This document shows positions 51,401 to 62,147 of a stretch of DNA of 64,000 nucleotides, piece after piece. Source of the stretch: Anodontia alba (lineage: Eukaryota; Mollusca; Bivalvia; Lucinida; Lucinidae); contig OZ024827.1 in the NCBI GenBank assembly GCA_964016985.1, positions 80,737,835 to 80,801,834 of the forward strand, read 5' to 3'. Position 1 is the first letter of the stretch. The number at the start of each line of letters is the position of its first letter. The position numbers and the translations under genes were made by a program. Below the pieces are notes generated by a model, which was not told the origin of the DNA, did not search any database, and saw only the letters and a program-made list of their open reading frames with translations.

Positions 51401-54400
51401 TATGTATTCTAAGATGTATCTCCATCATGGCTTTCCTAGCAGCGGTATGGTTGCAGAAAGTACATTTATATGGCTTCTCTTTACTGTGTACAATTTCAAC
51501 ATGTTTCTTCAAGCATTTAGAGTTGGCAAACACTCTTCCACAGATTTCACATGGCTGTGAAGCATACCTGCAAACATAAAAGAGTTAGACCTGTATTAAG
51601 CAAGTGCTGGGGGATAGCCAAAAAGTGGTTCCTTAAGACAGGTGCTTGCTTAATACAGGTAAATTTACACTTATTTGGCTTTAAAAGGAGTCAAAACAGT
51701 GATCTCTTAAGAGAGGTGACTGCTTAATACAGGTGGCCTTGAAGACAGGTTTGGCTGTTACATACCTCCAGTTAATAGCAAATATCCCCTTTATATTTTT
51801 ATCTCTCCATGAAAACATATGCTGTGGGTACTCATTAGAAGTGCCTTGGTGTAACACTTCTGATGAGTACCACAACATGTTTTCATGGAGAAATAAGGAA
51901 AATATCAGTACTTTTTGGTTGAAAAAAAAAAACATATATGGAACTATGCAATAAATATTGAGGCAATGCCACATTAAAACTAGTATTTAAGGCATACTCA
52001 GACAATATTCTGCAATGTGGTCCAAGAATTCACTGTCACAGTAGCTATGATATAGGACCATGTTAACCCTTGTCCTGCTGAATATTGTCCACACCCACTT
52101 CTAATTTTCAGCCAATCAGATTATTTGATCAGGAGTGTTGGTACAAATTCACACGCTTAATGGCCAACAGTACAGATCCAGATCAGTTGGCTTCTTCAGA
52201 AGCCAACTGATCTGGATCTACACTGTTTCCAAAGGCAGGAATATCAGGGTTCAGCAGGACCATGGTTAAGAGAGTATTCAGATGATAATATAGCAAAATG
52301 TGTCTTGTGCATTCATAATTCTAGTGGGTATCCATAATATTTGAACCTCACTGAATGGACATTTTCCTTACAGCAACAAGTGTAGACCCAGATCAGCCTG
52401 TGCATCCACTCAGTTTTATGGGTCTGCATTTGGTCTCTAAATAAAAATATGGAACTTAAACATTCTATATGCAAACAGCTTAGACCCTGATCAGAGTGCG
52501 CAGATATGCAAGTTAATCTGGGTCTACACTAGCTGCATATGCCATAAGGCTGACTTCTATTTGGAAGGCTCAAGTTTTGTACAAAAATAACAATACATGT
52601 AACTAATCTAAATTGTGTATCCCATGACAAAAGGGTACTTATCACTTAGGTGACCAACAAAGGCTCAGGCTAGTCTGCGCTTGAGGACAGTTTCCCCGGA
52701 GGCTTTATTGTTCGCAGATACAGTGGACTCTCATTATCTCGATGTACCACTGACTCTCTGAAATACTTCGAGATATCCGTACCTCGACATATCAGATTTG
52801 CAGAATTGAGGAAAAAATATATTGAACAACCACATTTCACATAAGAATATGTAATTTATCTCCTGAACTTAGAGATATACATGTATTCAAAATATTGTGG
52901 AAAAAAAGGAGAAATTGCTCTTTTTTCATGGCTCAATTATCACCTTATCAGCTATGGTTCAACATCTTAACATCTTCAACATCTTATTCATGCTGAATAA
53001 ATTAAGATGCCATGTGCACTTCTAATTTTCAGCCAATCAGATTACTTGATCCAGGTTATTGATACATTCATATACAGGGTTCTTCCAAAGCCAACTGATC
53101 TGGATCTCTACTGTTTCCAAATGCAGGGCATATCCGGATTCAGTAGGATTAGGATTAAAAAAGCCCCGGTCAGCTGCCTAGCCTTGGTTATAACCCATAT
53201 TAGTATGGAAACCCCCAAAAGGGTAACTGGTAAACAGTGCAGACCCAGATCAGATGTGACAGAATGGGCATCTGATCAGGGCCTACACTGTTTGCATTAA
53301 CTACAGGAATTTCTATGAAACAAAACTAACCAGATACCCTGCTATTGGAAATAGACTGGTCCAAAGAGTTGTGGTATATGGAGAAGAGCCCACTTGACAT
53401 AAATGGGTTAACTACTTACCAAGCTACTGTGACAACAGGTACAGCCTAAGAGCTCTAAACAAGGCATTTTTTGTGTGTTTTTTCTGCATAGTGCAGTCCG
53501 GTTATCAGAGTCTTTCTGGTTTTGTTATAAATTGTATGCCTGGACACTGCAGAAACTACTTTTAAAAAGCAATGGCTTGGATCCGTTTGCACATATGTTC
53601 AAGCTGCTCTGTGCATTTGCTGTTGCAATGGCATTTTACATGTGAAGGGACTTAACTCCTAAGATATTACTCACCATTTTCCCTCTGCCCGCTCTGGATC
53701 CATTCCTTCTTTGTGAACATGTTCATGATTTTTCAACTGAGCAACCTGCTTGAAACCTTTGCCACAAATACCACAAGTGTATGGTCTGTCAGAACCATGG
53801 ACTTCCATGTGTGCCTGTAACATGCAATTATGGGATCTGATACACTTCCAAAGGCAGCAACTGTTAACATGATTTTGCATATCTTCTGGAATAGGGTCTA
53901 CTTTAAAAGGAAACAAATCAAATTGCTCCCAAAGAGAATAAACCCCTTTTTCTACAGCAAATTCCTTTTAGAGAGCAAATGGTCTGGGTCTACACTATTT
54001 ACTCTTGTACATATATATGAGCGCTTATCTTAGTTCAAGGTACATGTAAGTGGGCGTATCTACAATTTTTCTCTTATTTCTCCACAAAAACATGTTGTGA
54101 GTACTCATTAGAAGTATTGTAGTGAGACAGCACCTCAGGGAATCAGCTCAGCAGATGCTCTTATGGGGAAATAAGAAAAACACACTACAACCACTTTATA
54201 ACATGGTTCGCTATAACACGGTTTTTGATATAACACGGTTCATAGATGGATCCGAAAAATGTATAGATTATATTGAAAAATGACCATAAATGGTCATTTT
54301 TCAATATAATCTATACATTTTTGTTTGGATATACCACGGTCGTTTAACTAACACGGTTTATGTTATGGACCCCAACAATAGTGTTATAAAGAGGTTGTGG

Positions 54401-57400
54401 TGTATTAGTATTTTTTGTTGAAATAAGCGCCTTATCTGGAGCTATGCTCATGACATGTATATATAATTATTTCCGAATCCTTGTGGCTGCAGTACTCATG
54501 CTTTCAAGTGCCCTCCAGTGAAAAAGTAGGGATAAAGTAGGGCACAAAATTTTGAAAAAGTAGAGCAAAAGTGAATTTAAATCATGAAAAGTAGGGATAG
54601 TAAGGATGTTCTGAGTGTTTTCAGTCTTAGAAAGAGATAAAATAAGAAAACAGTTTTCTCTGAACAATAACACTATATCACCATGGTAAGGAAATACCAA
54701 AATAAATGTTCCAAAAAAGGAGTTACAATGAAGTAAAAATATTTCATAAACTTTTGCATCATGACTGCTCAGATTAAGTTGATCAAATTCTTACAAACTT
54801 CGAGCGAGCAAGGAAAAAAAATTACAATTTTTGGTCACCTTAAAACATTTTTGGACTAAAAAGTAGGGATAGTAGGGAATTTTCAGAAAAAAGTAGGGAA
54901 AAGTAGGAACACAAAAAAAAAGTAGGGAAAAGTAGGAATAGTAGGAAAAGTAGGGCCCGCTTGAAAGCCTGCAGTACTATCAGATTAGCATTCCTTTCTG
55001 TCTTACTAGACTAATGCAACATATCTCCAGATAAGAGGGGGTAGCCACAAAATAATTTTCTTATTTCTCTTCAAAACATATGATGTGGGTACTCATTTGA
55101 AGCACCTGGATAGGCACTTCTAATGAGTACCACAACATATGTTTTTGTGGAGAAATAAGAAAATATCAGAACTTTCCAGTTGAAAAAAGCACTTAATATC
55201 ACGCTATGATGCATTTCCAGGGCCCAGTTGTTCAAAACTAACAGTCGTTAGTTAATGCATCGTTAAAACTTTGATCATCAAATATGGCATATACGCTAAT
55301 ATTTTTGCTGAAAAAGCTACTCACCTTTTTTTCAGCAATAATACCTGTGAATTAGATAATGTACTTACTAGAACACTTAACAGTTTGACCACTAAGGAAC
55401 TTGTTAAGCTAAAGAATTTAAGATGCTTTGAACAACTGGGCCCAGGACTTTAGTGAAAATCAAAATGACACATACCTTCAGTTTAGAAGGGGCATCTGTT
55501 TTAAATGTTTTACAGACTTCACATGTGAACATATCCAGATCCACTTTGTGTGCCTTCCACATATGACACCTAGCTTGCTTCCAGAAGAAAAACTTCTCAC
55601 TGCAATGGAGGCACCTGCAAATACATATAAAATGCTCTGACCGTAATGGGAACCAGAGAAATGACTTTGTCTGATGCATAGTGTATTTACTTTATGTATA
55701 AGGACAGACAGATCTGGCCCCAAAGTTATAAGACATTTTTCATGCTTAACTCAGCTGAGCATGAAAATTGTCCTGCTAATAAATCTCAATTTATATGTAC
55801 TAACAATTCCAAATTCTTTCACTATAAAAAAAGCTGAGCATGAAAAGTGCTCTGCTAATAAATATGAAAATGCCAACTGTTGTTGGCATTTTCAACTTTA
55901 TTAGCAGAGAATTCCATGCTCAGCTGAGTTGAGCATGAAAAAAGTTTTATAACCTCATGGCCTGAGAAAACAGCATAGACTCATATCAGGTACCACAGAA
56001 TGCAGTGTCTGATCAGGATCTATGTTGTTTGGCAATCATCCGGCAGATTTTAGATACACTAACAGGTGGGTTAAGTCTAAACATGTGGTAAAGAATTAAG
56101 TTGACCGAAAACTTTATGTAAAAATATAGCATATGATATAGTTCTATTTGAAGACAAGAGCAGCATCTAGAGCCCAGTTGTTCAAAGAATCATTAGCTTA
56201 ACAAGCTCATTGATGACAAACTCGTTAACTGTTGTAACTAAGGTATTTTCAAATACACTGATATCTTTGCTGCAAAAATGTGAGTAGCTTTTACAATGCA
56301 AAATCTACCCACCTTTTTCAGCAAAAAATATTGAGGCATTTCCCATATTTCATGATAGAACGTCATTAACAACTTTGTTAAGGTTTGAACAACTGGGCCT
56401 AGATAAATATGTTTTTATTATTTATCTGGGAAAGCCTGTTGTGGGACCAACGTGAGGTGCTTCGAAGGTATACACAATGTGACATCTTATCATTTTGTAG
56501 AAAAATATGAAAAATACATACATGTATATCAATACTTTTAACTTAAGTTTAAATCTCAGCGAGGTATTTTTAATGGGTTCCCACAATATATTTTCTGAGA
56601 CACAGGGACATGAGCCAGTTACCATATTTACCCTAAATACTCAGACACCTAAACTCCTTACCATACATGTCCTAAACTTTCTCAATTCCACCACCTGTTG
56701 ATGTGTCTTTCCTGCTGAATATGGGGCATAAAGTGGTGAGTGTAGATTCTGATCAGCTGGGGTCATCCTAGAGGGGGATTTGGGAGAAAAAGTCTCCCTA
56801 AGCTAGCTGACCTCCCTATTTTGAGCTGAGGGAGAAGTGAAAATGTATAGAATGTATAGGGAAATCCTAAATTTGGACCAAAACTTCTCCCTTTAATCCT
56901 GAAATTGTCGCAAAGCTTCTCCCTCTCTGAAAGCTCTAGGATGACCCCTGGATCAGATGCTGCATTCTGATCTGGGTTCTACACTGTTTGCTTAAGCCTA
57001 TCTGTCTAATTACTTAGGGTAAGTTAAATACGAAAACCTTTGTTTAGGCCTATCTGGCTAATTACTTAGGGTAAATATGAAAATATTTGTTAGGCAGCCA
57101 CCTATTGGACTAAATACTAAGGATACTTTCGACAATCTTTGTTAACTGTAGCCTTTTATCAGTCTGTTTATCTGCACATTCTGATCAGGTATTTCAATGG
57201 TGTCCACAAAAACTAATGTTGCAATCAATACCTACATTTTATTGAAGAAACATGAAAAAATGTCATAGCTCCAGATAAAGCACTTTTTGTCAACCAAAAT
57301 ACACCGGAACCTCTTTATAAAACAGTTCTGGCATTAGAAGATGGCTTTGGATAATATAAGATGGTTTAAAGGGGGATCCCAAATGTGCTGTATCCAAACA

Positions 57401-60400
57401 AAAATGTACAGATTATATAGAAGAATGATCATTTATGGTCATTTTTTAAACAATCTATATAGTTTTGTTTAAGAAATAGATCAGCTCTAGCAGTGACTTG
57501 TTGAGTAATAAATCACTGTTTGGAGGTCAATTGTTAAGTAGATCAAATCATGAGCACTGAGTGATCAAATCACAAGCACGGAGTGCGAGTGATTTATCTT
57601 CTTACAACTGACCGACAAACTGTGATTTATTACTCAACAAATCACACACAAGAGCTGATCTATTTTGATTCTAACACATAGAAAATGATGAAAAAGTAAT
57701 TGTATCCTTCAGATTCTTCCAACTTTTCGCTGTCAAATAAAGAAATCCCACCAACAGTTTTGACTGTAATGCTGACATTTACATGCATTTCTTATGTTGT
57801 TGACGCAAGAAAAACGATATTATACCGTCTAACATCGTGAAACGAAGACTGATGTCAGACTACAATGGGTTAACACTCTTTGGTTAACAAAAACAAAAAA
57901 CAAAAATCTTTTACTCTTTACCATTCTCTGGGCTAATTCAGCAGACGACTAACTGATTTTTCATATTTCCCCAGCAGATAGGCTTTGACATTTCCAGCAA
58001 ATTGTCTCTTTGACAAAATTTTTGGAAAAAAATAAGATAAAATATTTCAAAATGTCCATTGAAATTTTTACATCATACTAAGCTCTAACATATATACATG
58101 TAGCTTATTTTTACCTAAAGGCCGGTTCAGCTTCTGGTGCCCCTCTTATATGGCAGTCAAGGTGTATCTTCATTGTCTTCTCTTCTTTAAACTTGGCAGT
58201 ACAGCCTTTCAGGGAGCATTTCACTGGCAGTTTTCCTACTGGGGATGAATAATGATGGACAGTGTTATAGCTGCCAGCCTTTCTTCTCTTACCTGAAATG
58301 TCATTTCATTCATTCATAAACTACATGTACAAGATGAAGATGACATAGTGCATTGTGGTTATTTAGAATTCTCTCACATAATACTTGACAAGTTGCGATC
58401 TTGAAATAAAACTTTACTATAAATATATATAAATATATAATAATATGGAATATAATACAAAACAATAAAAAATAAATAAAAAATAAAAACTAACTATTTT
58501 GTTAGCCTTTGTTTATTATGTACACATACATGTATATTATTATGGAAAGGAAGAAAAGTTCAATGTGGCAAAAAAAAAAAAAAAATGACTTGCCCTGAGC
58601 CAAGTATATGTATCTTAAAATTAAGTTGCCCCCAGGAAAATCAATAAGGCGGGAGCAAGTGGGCATCCTCTCATTTCAATCCTTTACTTATACTTAGTGT
58701 ATGTATAAATGAGCCACAATGTCAAATTTAACCCTTAAACTGCCAATCACAACAATTATCGTCTGCTTTGCCATCTGCTTGTGATTTTAAAAGTCATTTT
58801 TGCAAACAGTGTGGACCCAGATCAGACTGCTTCTCTAGGAGCAGTCTGATCAGGGGCCACACTGTTTGTCTGTATGCAAAATGGTTTGAAAAGTTTGCAA
58901 GAATATTCAGCAGACGACATTAACAGATGACATTTTCAGAGCAGGTTTTCTTGGCATTTTCAGGGTTAATGTATCTTTGGACATGTGCACCCAAGAAAGA
59001 CTCTTCTCAGCCTGCATATATGGTCAGTTTTTGCTAGATGCTTTTCGGTTAGCCAAGAATTCTTCAGGAACCTTGCAAAGGTTCAGACTGCTGCCGGATA
59101 TGAGTGTTTGCTAGGGGCATATGTCTGAAAGTAAATTTTCTCCTGTTACTGTACAAATTTACCTAAATAATAGTCATTCTTCAGTGCAGCAGGAGGTCTT
59201 CTTTTCCTTCTTGATCTTGTACTGTGGCTGTAGTCTACATTCAGTTTCTCACTCCAGTCTTCATCAGAGCCGGAGTCACTAATAACCTCCTCCTTCACTG
59301 TAACAGGACTAGTCTGAACTTCAGTTTTCTTCTTTCTACCTGGCCTCTTTCTTGGTTCTACCTGAGTACTGACATCAACTTTACTTGAAGGTGAATCATT
59401 TGCTGGCACTCCACCTGTCAAATTTTCTTCAGCATACTGTCCATGTTCAGCAAGCATGTGGTCCTTACATTCTTGTATACTATTAAAACCTACACTGCAA
59501 TTGCCACATAGATACAGTTCTTTTGTAGTCACATTAGAATCATCTACAGTTGCGGAACTAGCTTGATTCTGAGCTAGAACTGTAATGTATTCTTCACTCT
59601 GAGTATCACTATCTTGTGTATTTGATACCAGGGATTTCTTTAAAGTTTCACTGTCAATACTGATCCTTTGAACACTAGCATTATTATTGTTTTCAATTAT
59701 AATATGCATGTTGCTATTGTCCATTTCTGTCATATCAGTGCCTTGTGTCACAGAGTTATTAATGTAATCTGTATCAGTTTTAGGTCTAATTGGGGCTGTG
59801 TTATCATTATCATAGGTTTGGTTTGTGGCCTCTTGTATAACATATTTCACCCTTGAATTGTCAATACTTTCTTCTACGCTGACAGGGTTCTCTTCATTGT
59901 TCATTTGTTTAATAACTGGGATATTTCCAACACGTACTTCAGAATCCAAAACAGGCACAGCTCTTTCTTTTACCTGTTGCGGTGTAGCTGCAGTGTGTTT
60001 GAACTCTGTGCTGTCTTTTTCATTAGATATGTCAACAAAACTCAATGTCATCTGATTCCTATTGTTGTCTACCACTTGGACATTGTTGTCATACACCTGG
60101 TTATCAACCTGCTCCCCAATAACCTGTCCTTGATCCTGTTGATAAGGAACAAGTGATGTGTATATTTGGCCTCTCGAGTAATATCCAACAATTTGCCCAT
60201 TTTGTTCCATTTCATTTCGGTTGTATGTCAAAATCGTATTTAATTGAGTTGGATCATTATTGGTTTCCTCCACTATCAAAGATTCTAGAGAATCTGCTAC
60301 TTCATTTTCACCCACAACTTCATTCTCATTTAATTCAGCCTCTTTCTGAACTTCTAAATCACTTTCTTTCACAGCTCTAGAAACAACATCTATAGTACCA

Positions 60401-60717
60401 ACATCCTGGCAATCTGCTGTTGAAGTAGTGTTTGCCACTACATCAGAAGCTACTGGTAAATTGGGGAATACTGCAACACTTGGCACTGCATTTGAAACAA
60501 CATTATCAGGCACTGTACCAGTTATTTGACTAGAATTAGCAACAATGATTGTTCTTGGTTTGATATGGACAGTTTTGACATGCAGCCCAATGTCCTTTGG
60601 ATGCACTGAAGTAAAGTTGCAAAACTTGCATCTATATGTAGTAACAATGTCTATGTACTCATCAGTATCTAAATCTTCCATCTTTTCCAACTAATACACT
60701 CTAATGGCTTTACAATC
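47537..60717 (-). CDS. C2H2 zinc-finger protein, 11 fingers, six coding exons (complete CDS)
   Basis: Minus-strand exons 60717-59163 (ATG at 60681), 58292-58115, 55614-55476, 53814-53675, 51567-51382 and 48461-47537 join in frame to 3,087 nt, or 1,028 residues. An in-frame TAG lies just upstream of the ATG. Finger 1 (YRCKFC...HVKTVH) is near the N-terminus, then a long acidic, N/T/V-rich linker leads to finger 2 (YLCGNC...HMLAEH). A basic patch with RKRPGRKKK follows, likely an NLS or AT-hook-like motif. Nine more fingers follow, CSLKGC...HLDCH through YHCHLC...HLQDH. The C-terminal 190 or so residues are Q/E-rich and may be an activation region. It is probably a nuclear DNA-binding regulator, but I cannot assign an orthologue. 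Confidence 0.9.
48663..49850 (+). mobile_element. Decayed mariner-family element in last intron of the zinc-finger gene
   Basis: It starts after TA with ACGAGGTATGATCAAGAAGT and ends near 49850 with a weakly matching inverted copy. Length is about 1.2 kb. It lies on the opposite strand to its host gene, between exons ending at 48461 and starting at 51382. The right boundary is approximate. Confidence 0.75.
48885..49790 (+). pseudogene. mariner-like transposase remnant
   Basis: ATG at 48885 opens MDKVEVRAVIK followed by a stop, with further frame breaks. The longest open part, 49072-49509, holds HQVVTQDETCVHHFDPEPKH with the first Asp, then stops at TGA. The second Asp follows in LLQDNASAH. 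Only about 21 residues separate it from LDLYLFPNLK, so roughly 13 residues between the second and third Asp are deleted. This is a different mariner lineage from the element at 33170. Confidence 0.88.
49855..50000. mobile_element. MITE family A copy, perfect hairpin
   Basis: 'attagaagtgcctcattgag' with its mirror completes a perfect stem from about 49898 to 49975. It abuts the right end of the dead mariner at 48663. Confidence 0.85.
50195..50348. mobile_element. Hairpin MITE, CATACCCCATATCAGCC type
   Basis: 'ttcatatcataccccatatc' on the left and 'gatatggggtatgaaatgaa' on the right. The centre has GAGGGTTGATAAGAGCC words in tandem. Confidence 0.75.
50618..50863. mobile_element. MITE family E copy
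   Basis: TCGAGGGTTGAGCGCAAGAC start and GTCTTGCGCTCAACCCTCGA end, nearly perfect. Intronic in the zinc-finger gene. Confidence 0.87.
51075..51372 (-). mobile_element. Diverged SINE family 1 relative next to a zinc-finger exon
   Basis: The block order matches the family 1 body and extends into a degraded tRNA-like head (GATTCAAAC near 51310). It ends about 10 bp from the exon at 51382, close to the splice donor of the zinc-finger gene. Confidence 0.7.
51382..51567 (-). CDS. Zinc-finger gene, exon 6 (fingers 7 and 8)
   Basis: Acceptor TTTGCAG and donor GTAAGTG. It encodes finger 7 (CEICGRVFANSKCLKKHVEI plus VH) and finger 8 (YKCTFCNHTAARKAMMEIHL plus RIH), then the canonical linker TQEKPF. 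A Lys codon split across the intron joins to finger 9. Confidence 0.9.
51770..51960. mobile_element. MITE family A copy
   Basis: Both arms are present ('ctgtgggtactcattagaag', 'cttctgatgagtacc'), flanked by 'tttttatctctccatgaaaa' and its complement. The sequence just before it (51590-51745) has two inverted copies of 'gcttaatacaggt', an unrelated short inverted repeat. Confidence 0.78.
52073..52269. mobile_element. P2 MITE copy
   Basis: TTAACCCTTGTCCTGCTGAA start and GGACCATGGTTAA end. The central palindrome with TTGGCTTCTTCAGAAGCCAA is intact. It lies in a zinc-finger gene intron. Confidence 0.82.
53675..53814 (-). CDS. Zinc-finger gene, exon 5 (end of finger 5, finger 6)
   Basis: Acceptor GTTACAG and donor GTGAGT. 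It starts AHMEVHG, supplying both histidines of finger 5, followed by finger 6, YTCGICGKGF...LKNHEHVH, and a DPERAEGK linker. The open frame extends upstream past the acceptor, but that extension has no correct finger spacing. I therefore placed the border at 53814. Confidence 0.86.
54184..54406. mobile_element. MITE family D copy
   Basis: CACTACAACCACTTTATAAC start and ATAAAGAGGTTGTGGTG end, perfect inner hairpin at 54258-54328. Intronic in the zinc-finger gene. Confidence 0.84.
54497..54970. mobile_element. hAT-like non-autonomous element with AAGTAGGGA repeats
   Basis: An 8-bp direct repeat GCAGTACT (54489-54496 and 54971-54978) flanks a 474-bp segment. Its ends are GCTTTCAAGTGCCC and GGGCCCGCTTGAAAGC (approximate inverted repeats). 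The interior has many AAAAGTAGGGA-type words on the plus strand, clustered at both sides. An 8-bp duplication is typical of hAT transposons. Confidence 0.72.
55020..55208. mobile_element. MITE family A copy
   Basis: 'atatctccagataagaggg' start, arms TACTCATTTGAAGCACCT and CTTCTAATGAGTACC, end 'cacttaatatcacgctatg'. It follows the hAT-like element at 54497-54970. Confidence 0.8.
55220..55446. mobile_element. MITE family F copy
   Basis: GGGCCCAGTTGTTCAAA start and TTTGAACAACTGGGCCC end, diverged interior. It ends 30 bp from zinc-finger exon 4. Confidence 0.8.
55476..55614 (-). CDS. Zinc-finger gene, exon 4 (finger 4 and first half of finger 5)
   Basis: Acceptor TTTGCAG and donor GTATGTG. It encodes finger 4, CLHCSEKFFFWKQARCHMWK plus AH, then the Cys pair and Leu of finger 5 (CEVCKTFKTDAPSKLK). 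The intron splits finger 5 before its histidines. Confidence 0.87.
55711..55966. mobile_element. MITE family G copy
   Basis: 'ggccccaaagttataagac' start and 'gttttataacctcatggcc' end, with the same CTCAGCTGAGCATGAAA blocks. Intronic in the zinc-finger gene. Confidence 0.78.
56170..56403. mobile_element. MITE family F copy
   Basis: AGCCCAGTTGTTCAAAG start and TTTGAACAACTGGGCCTAG end. The interior has the 'gcaaaaatgtgagtagct' arm. Confidence 0.78.
56757..56955. mobile_element. Inverted-repeat MITE with GGGGTCATCCTAGAG ends
   Basis: GGGGTCATCCTAGAG start and CTCTAGGATGACCCC end. The interior has mirrored 'gggagaa' and 'ttctccc' words. Intronic in the zinc-finger gene. Confidence 0.75.
57475..57665. 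mobile_element. Inverted-repeat MITE with AGATCAGCTCT ends
   Basis: 'agatcagctctagcagtgac' start and 'cacacaagagctgatct' end, inner arms 'gttgagtaataaatcac' and 'gtgatttattactcaac'. It directly follows a diverged family D copy. Confidence 0.75.
58115..58292 (-). CDS. Zinc-finger gene, exon 3 (finger 3)
   Basis: Acceptor TTTCAG and donor GTAAAA. It encodes KRRKAGSYNTVHHYSSPVGK, then finger 3, CSLKGCTAKF...MKIHLDCH. Finger 3 is an atypical finger with four residues between the cysteines. It ends in phase 2, completing an Arg codon with the next exon. Confidence 0.88.
58728..58969. mobile_element. P1 MITE copy
   Basis: TTAACCCTTAAACTGCCAAT start and TTTTCAGGGTTAA end, with the shared central palindrome. 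It lies in the first coding intron of the zinc-finger gene. Confidence 0.82.
59163..60717 (-). CDS. Zinc-finger gene, first coding exon with short 5' UTR
   Basis: An acceptor (TTTCAG) at 60719-60718 starts the exon with 36 nt of 5' UTR, and the ATG is at 60681-60679. An upstream TTG-started extension (from 60690) is not needed, because TAG precedes it. The exon encodes 506 residues: finger 1 at about 14-37, a long polar acidic segment, finger 2 at about 390-413, then KRPGRKKK and RSRRKRRPP basic clusters. It ends LG in phase 1 at a GTAAAT donor. An additional upstream 5' UTR exon is implied. Confidence 0.92.
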
Positions 60718-60896
60718 CTGAAACAAAGGAAGCTGTCATATTAGCCTATAAGATTTACAAAAATAATCAAACTTCTGTCCTTTAAACATCACTCAGAAAT
60801 ATGTTTTTTGCTTTGTGTTTTATTCTAAATGAAAATATTGATGACCGTTCTGTATGTTACTGGAAACCATTAGTCTCTTCTGTGTCAAGTACTATT

Positions 60897-61143
60897 TTAA
60901 TCCTGGTCATGCTGAATAAATTAAGATGTCATACCCACTTCTAATTTTCAGCCAATCAAATTGCTTAATCCAGATTGTTGCTATAAATTCACATACTTAA
61001 TGGCAAACTATACAGATCCAGATTAGCTGCCTTCTTCAGAACTGTCAATATCAAACCAAGCACAATCTGAAGAAGTCAACTGATCTGGATCTGCACTGTT
61101 TGCAAAGGCAGGGTATATCAGGGTTCAGTATGACAAGGGTTAA
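60897..61143. mobile_element. P2 MITE copy with interrupted centre
   Basis: TTAATCCTGGTCATGCTGAA start and TGACAAGGGTTAA end. The hairpin centre carries an extra unrelated segment of about 25 bp (61041-61066). Confidence 0.8.
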
Positions 61144-61454
61144 CAGAGGAAGAGATAAGGGGGCATGATCTGAGTAAAATATCAAATTATTTTGAGCAAA
61201 TATACAGTAAATGTCTTACAAGTTTGAACACCAAAGCTGCTGACAAAATGATGTATGCAAAAAATACAGACCCAGATCAGATTGCTCCTAAAGGAGCACT
61301 CTATCATGGTCTACATTGTTTGCCATTCTACTCAATATTTTAAGTACAACTGCATAAAAAGCAAAATTTGGGCAAAAAACTATGGAACAAAGTGTTAGTA
61401 ATTTTAGGACATTTACCATAATTGTTTTCAAAAACTGGGGTAATGATACCCAAT

Positions 61455-62147
61455 AAGGCTGGCTAATCAGAGCTGAAAAGATAATCGATTATCAGTCCTG
61501 CCATTGTGATCGATAATCGATTAGTAATCACTGAAGATATGGTCATAATTTTACCTGTCTGAGCATGGCTCTTACCATAATATGTTATACTTAATTGCAT
61601 ATATTCGGTCAGCCAGGTCTGAGCAAACAGTGTATACCCTGATGAGATGCTGCAAATGCGGTGCCTCATCAGTGACTACACTGTTTGCCACCCGTCCAAT
61701 TATTTTTAGATACAACAATGGGTAGTAAATTGTACTTGTTCAAAGTTCAGATTATGTATGGTAAGGAGTTTAGGTGTCTGAATACTAAGGGTAAATACGG
61801 TAAAGTAACAAACACAGAAATCAAATGATCGATTATTAGCCAATCAGTAAATGATAATCATTTTTGTGGAATTTATCAATCAATTAATCAATTATCCGAT
61901 TAACCCTTAAAGCGCCAATCACAACTATTGTCGTCTGCTTTGTCTTCTGCCAGTTACTTTAAAAGTCATTTCTGCAAACTGTGTGGACCCAGATCAGACT
62001 GCTCCATTAGGAGCAGTCTGATCTGGGTCCACACGGTTTGCCTGTATGCAAAAGTCGGTTTGAAAAGTTTGCAAGAATATTCAGCAGACGACATTTTCAG
62101 ATGCAGGTTTTCTTGGTGCTTTAAGGGTTAATCGTGCCAGCCTTAAT
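61455..62147. mobile_element. MITE family T with nested P1 MITE
   Basis: AAGGCTGGCTAATCAGAGC start and GTGCCAGCCTTAA end. The P1 element at 61900-62131 is inserted at a TTAA near the right end. Without it the element is about 460 bp, like the 18386 copy without its SINE. Confidence 0.84.
61900..62131. mobile_element. P1 MITE copy nested in another MITE
   Basis: TTAACCCTTAAAGCGCCAAT start and GCTTTAAGGGTTAA end. It sits inside the element at 61455-62147: removing it and one TTAA rejoins 'ttatccgat' to 'cgtgccagcctta'. Confidence 0.86.

Noticed and set aside
53815..53916. Open frame extending zinc-finger exon 5 upstream, with extra cysteines
   Set aside because: The Cys/His spacing does not fit a C2H2 finger, whereas splicing at 53814 joins two half fingers correctly and keeps frame.
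60682..60690. Upstream TTG as the zinc-finger start (adds three residues)
   Set aside because: The first true ATG is 60681-60679 and an in-frame TAG lies just above the TTG. Nuclear animal genes rarely start at TTG.
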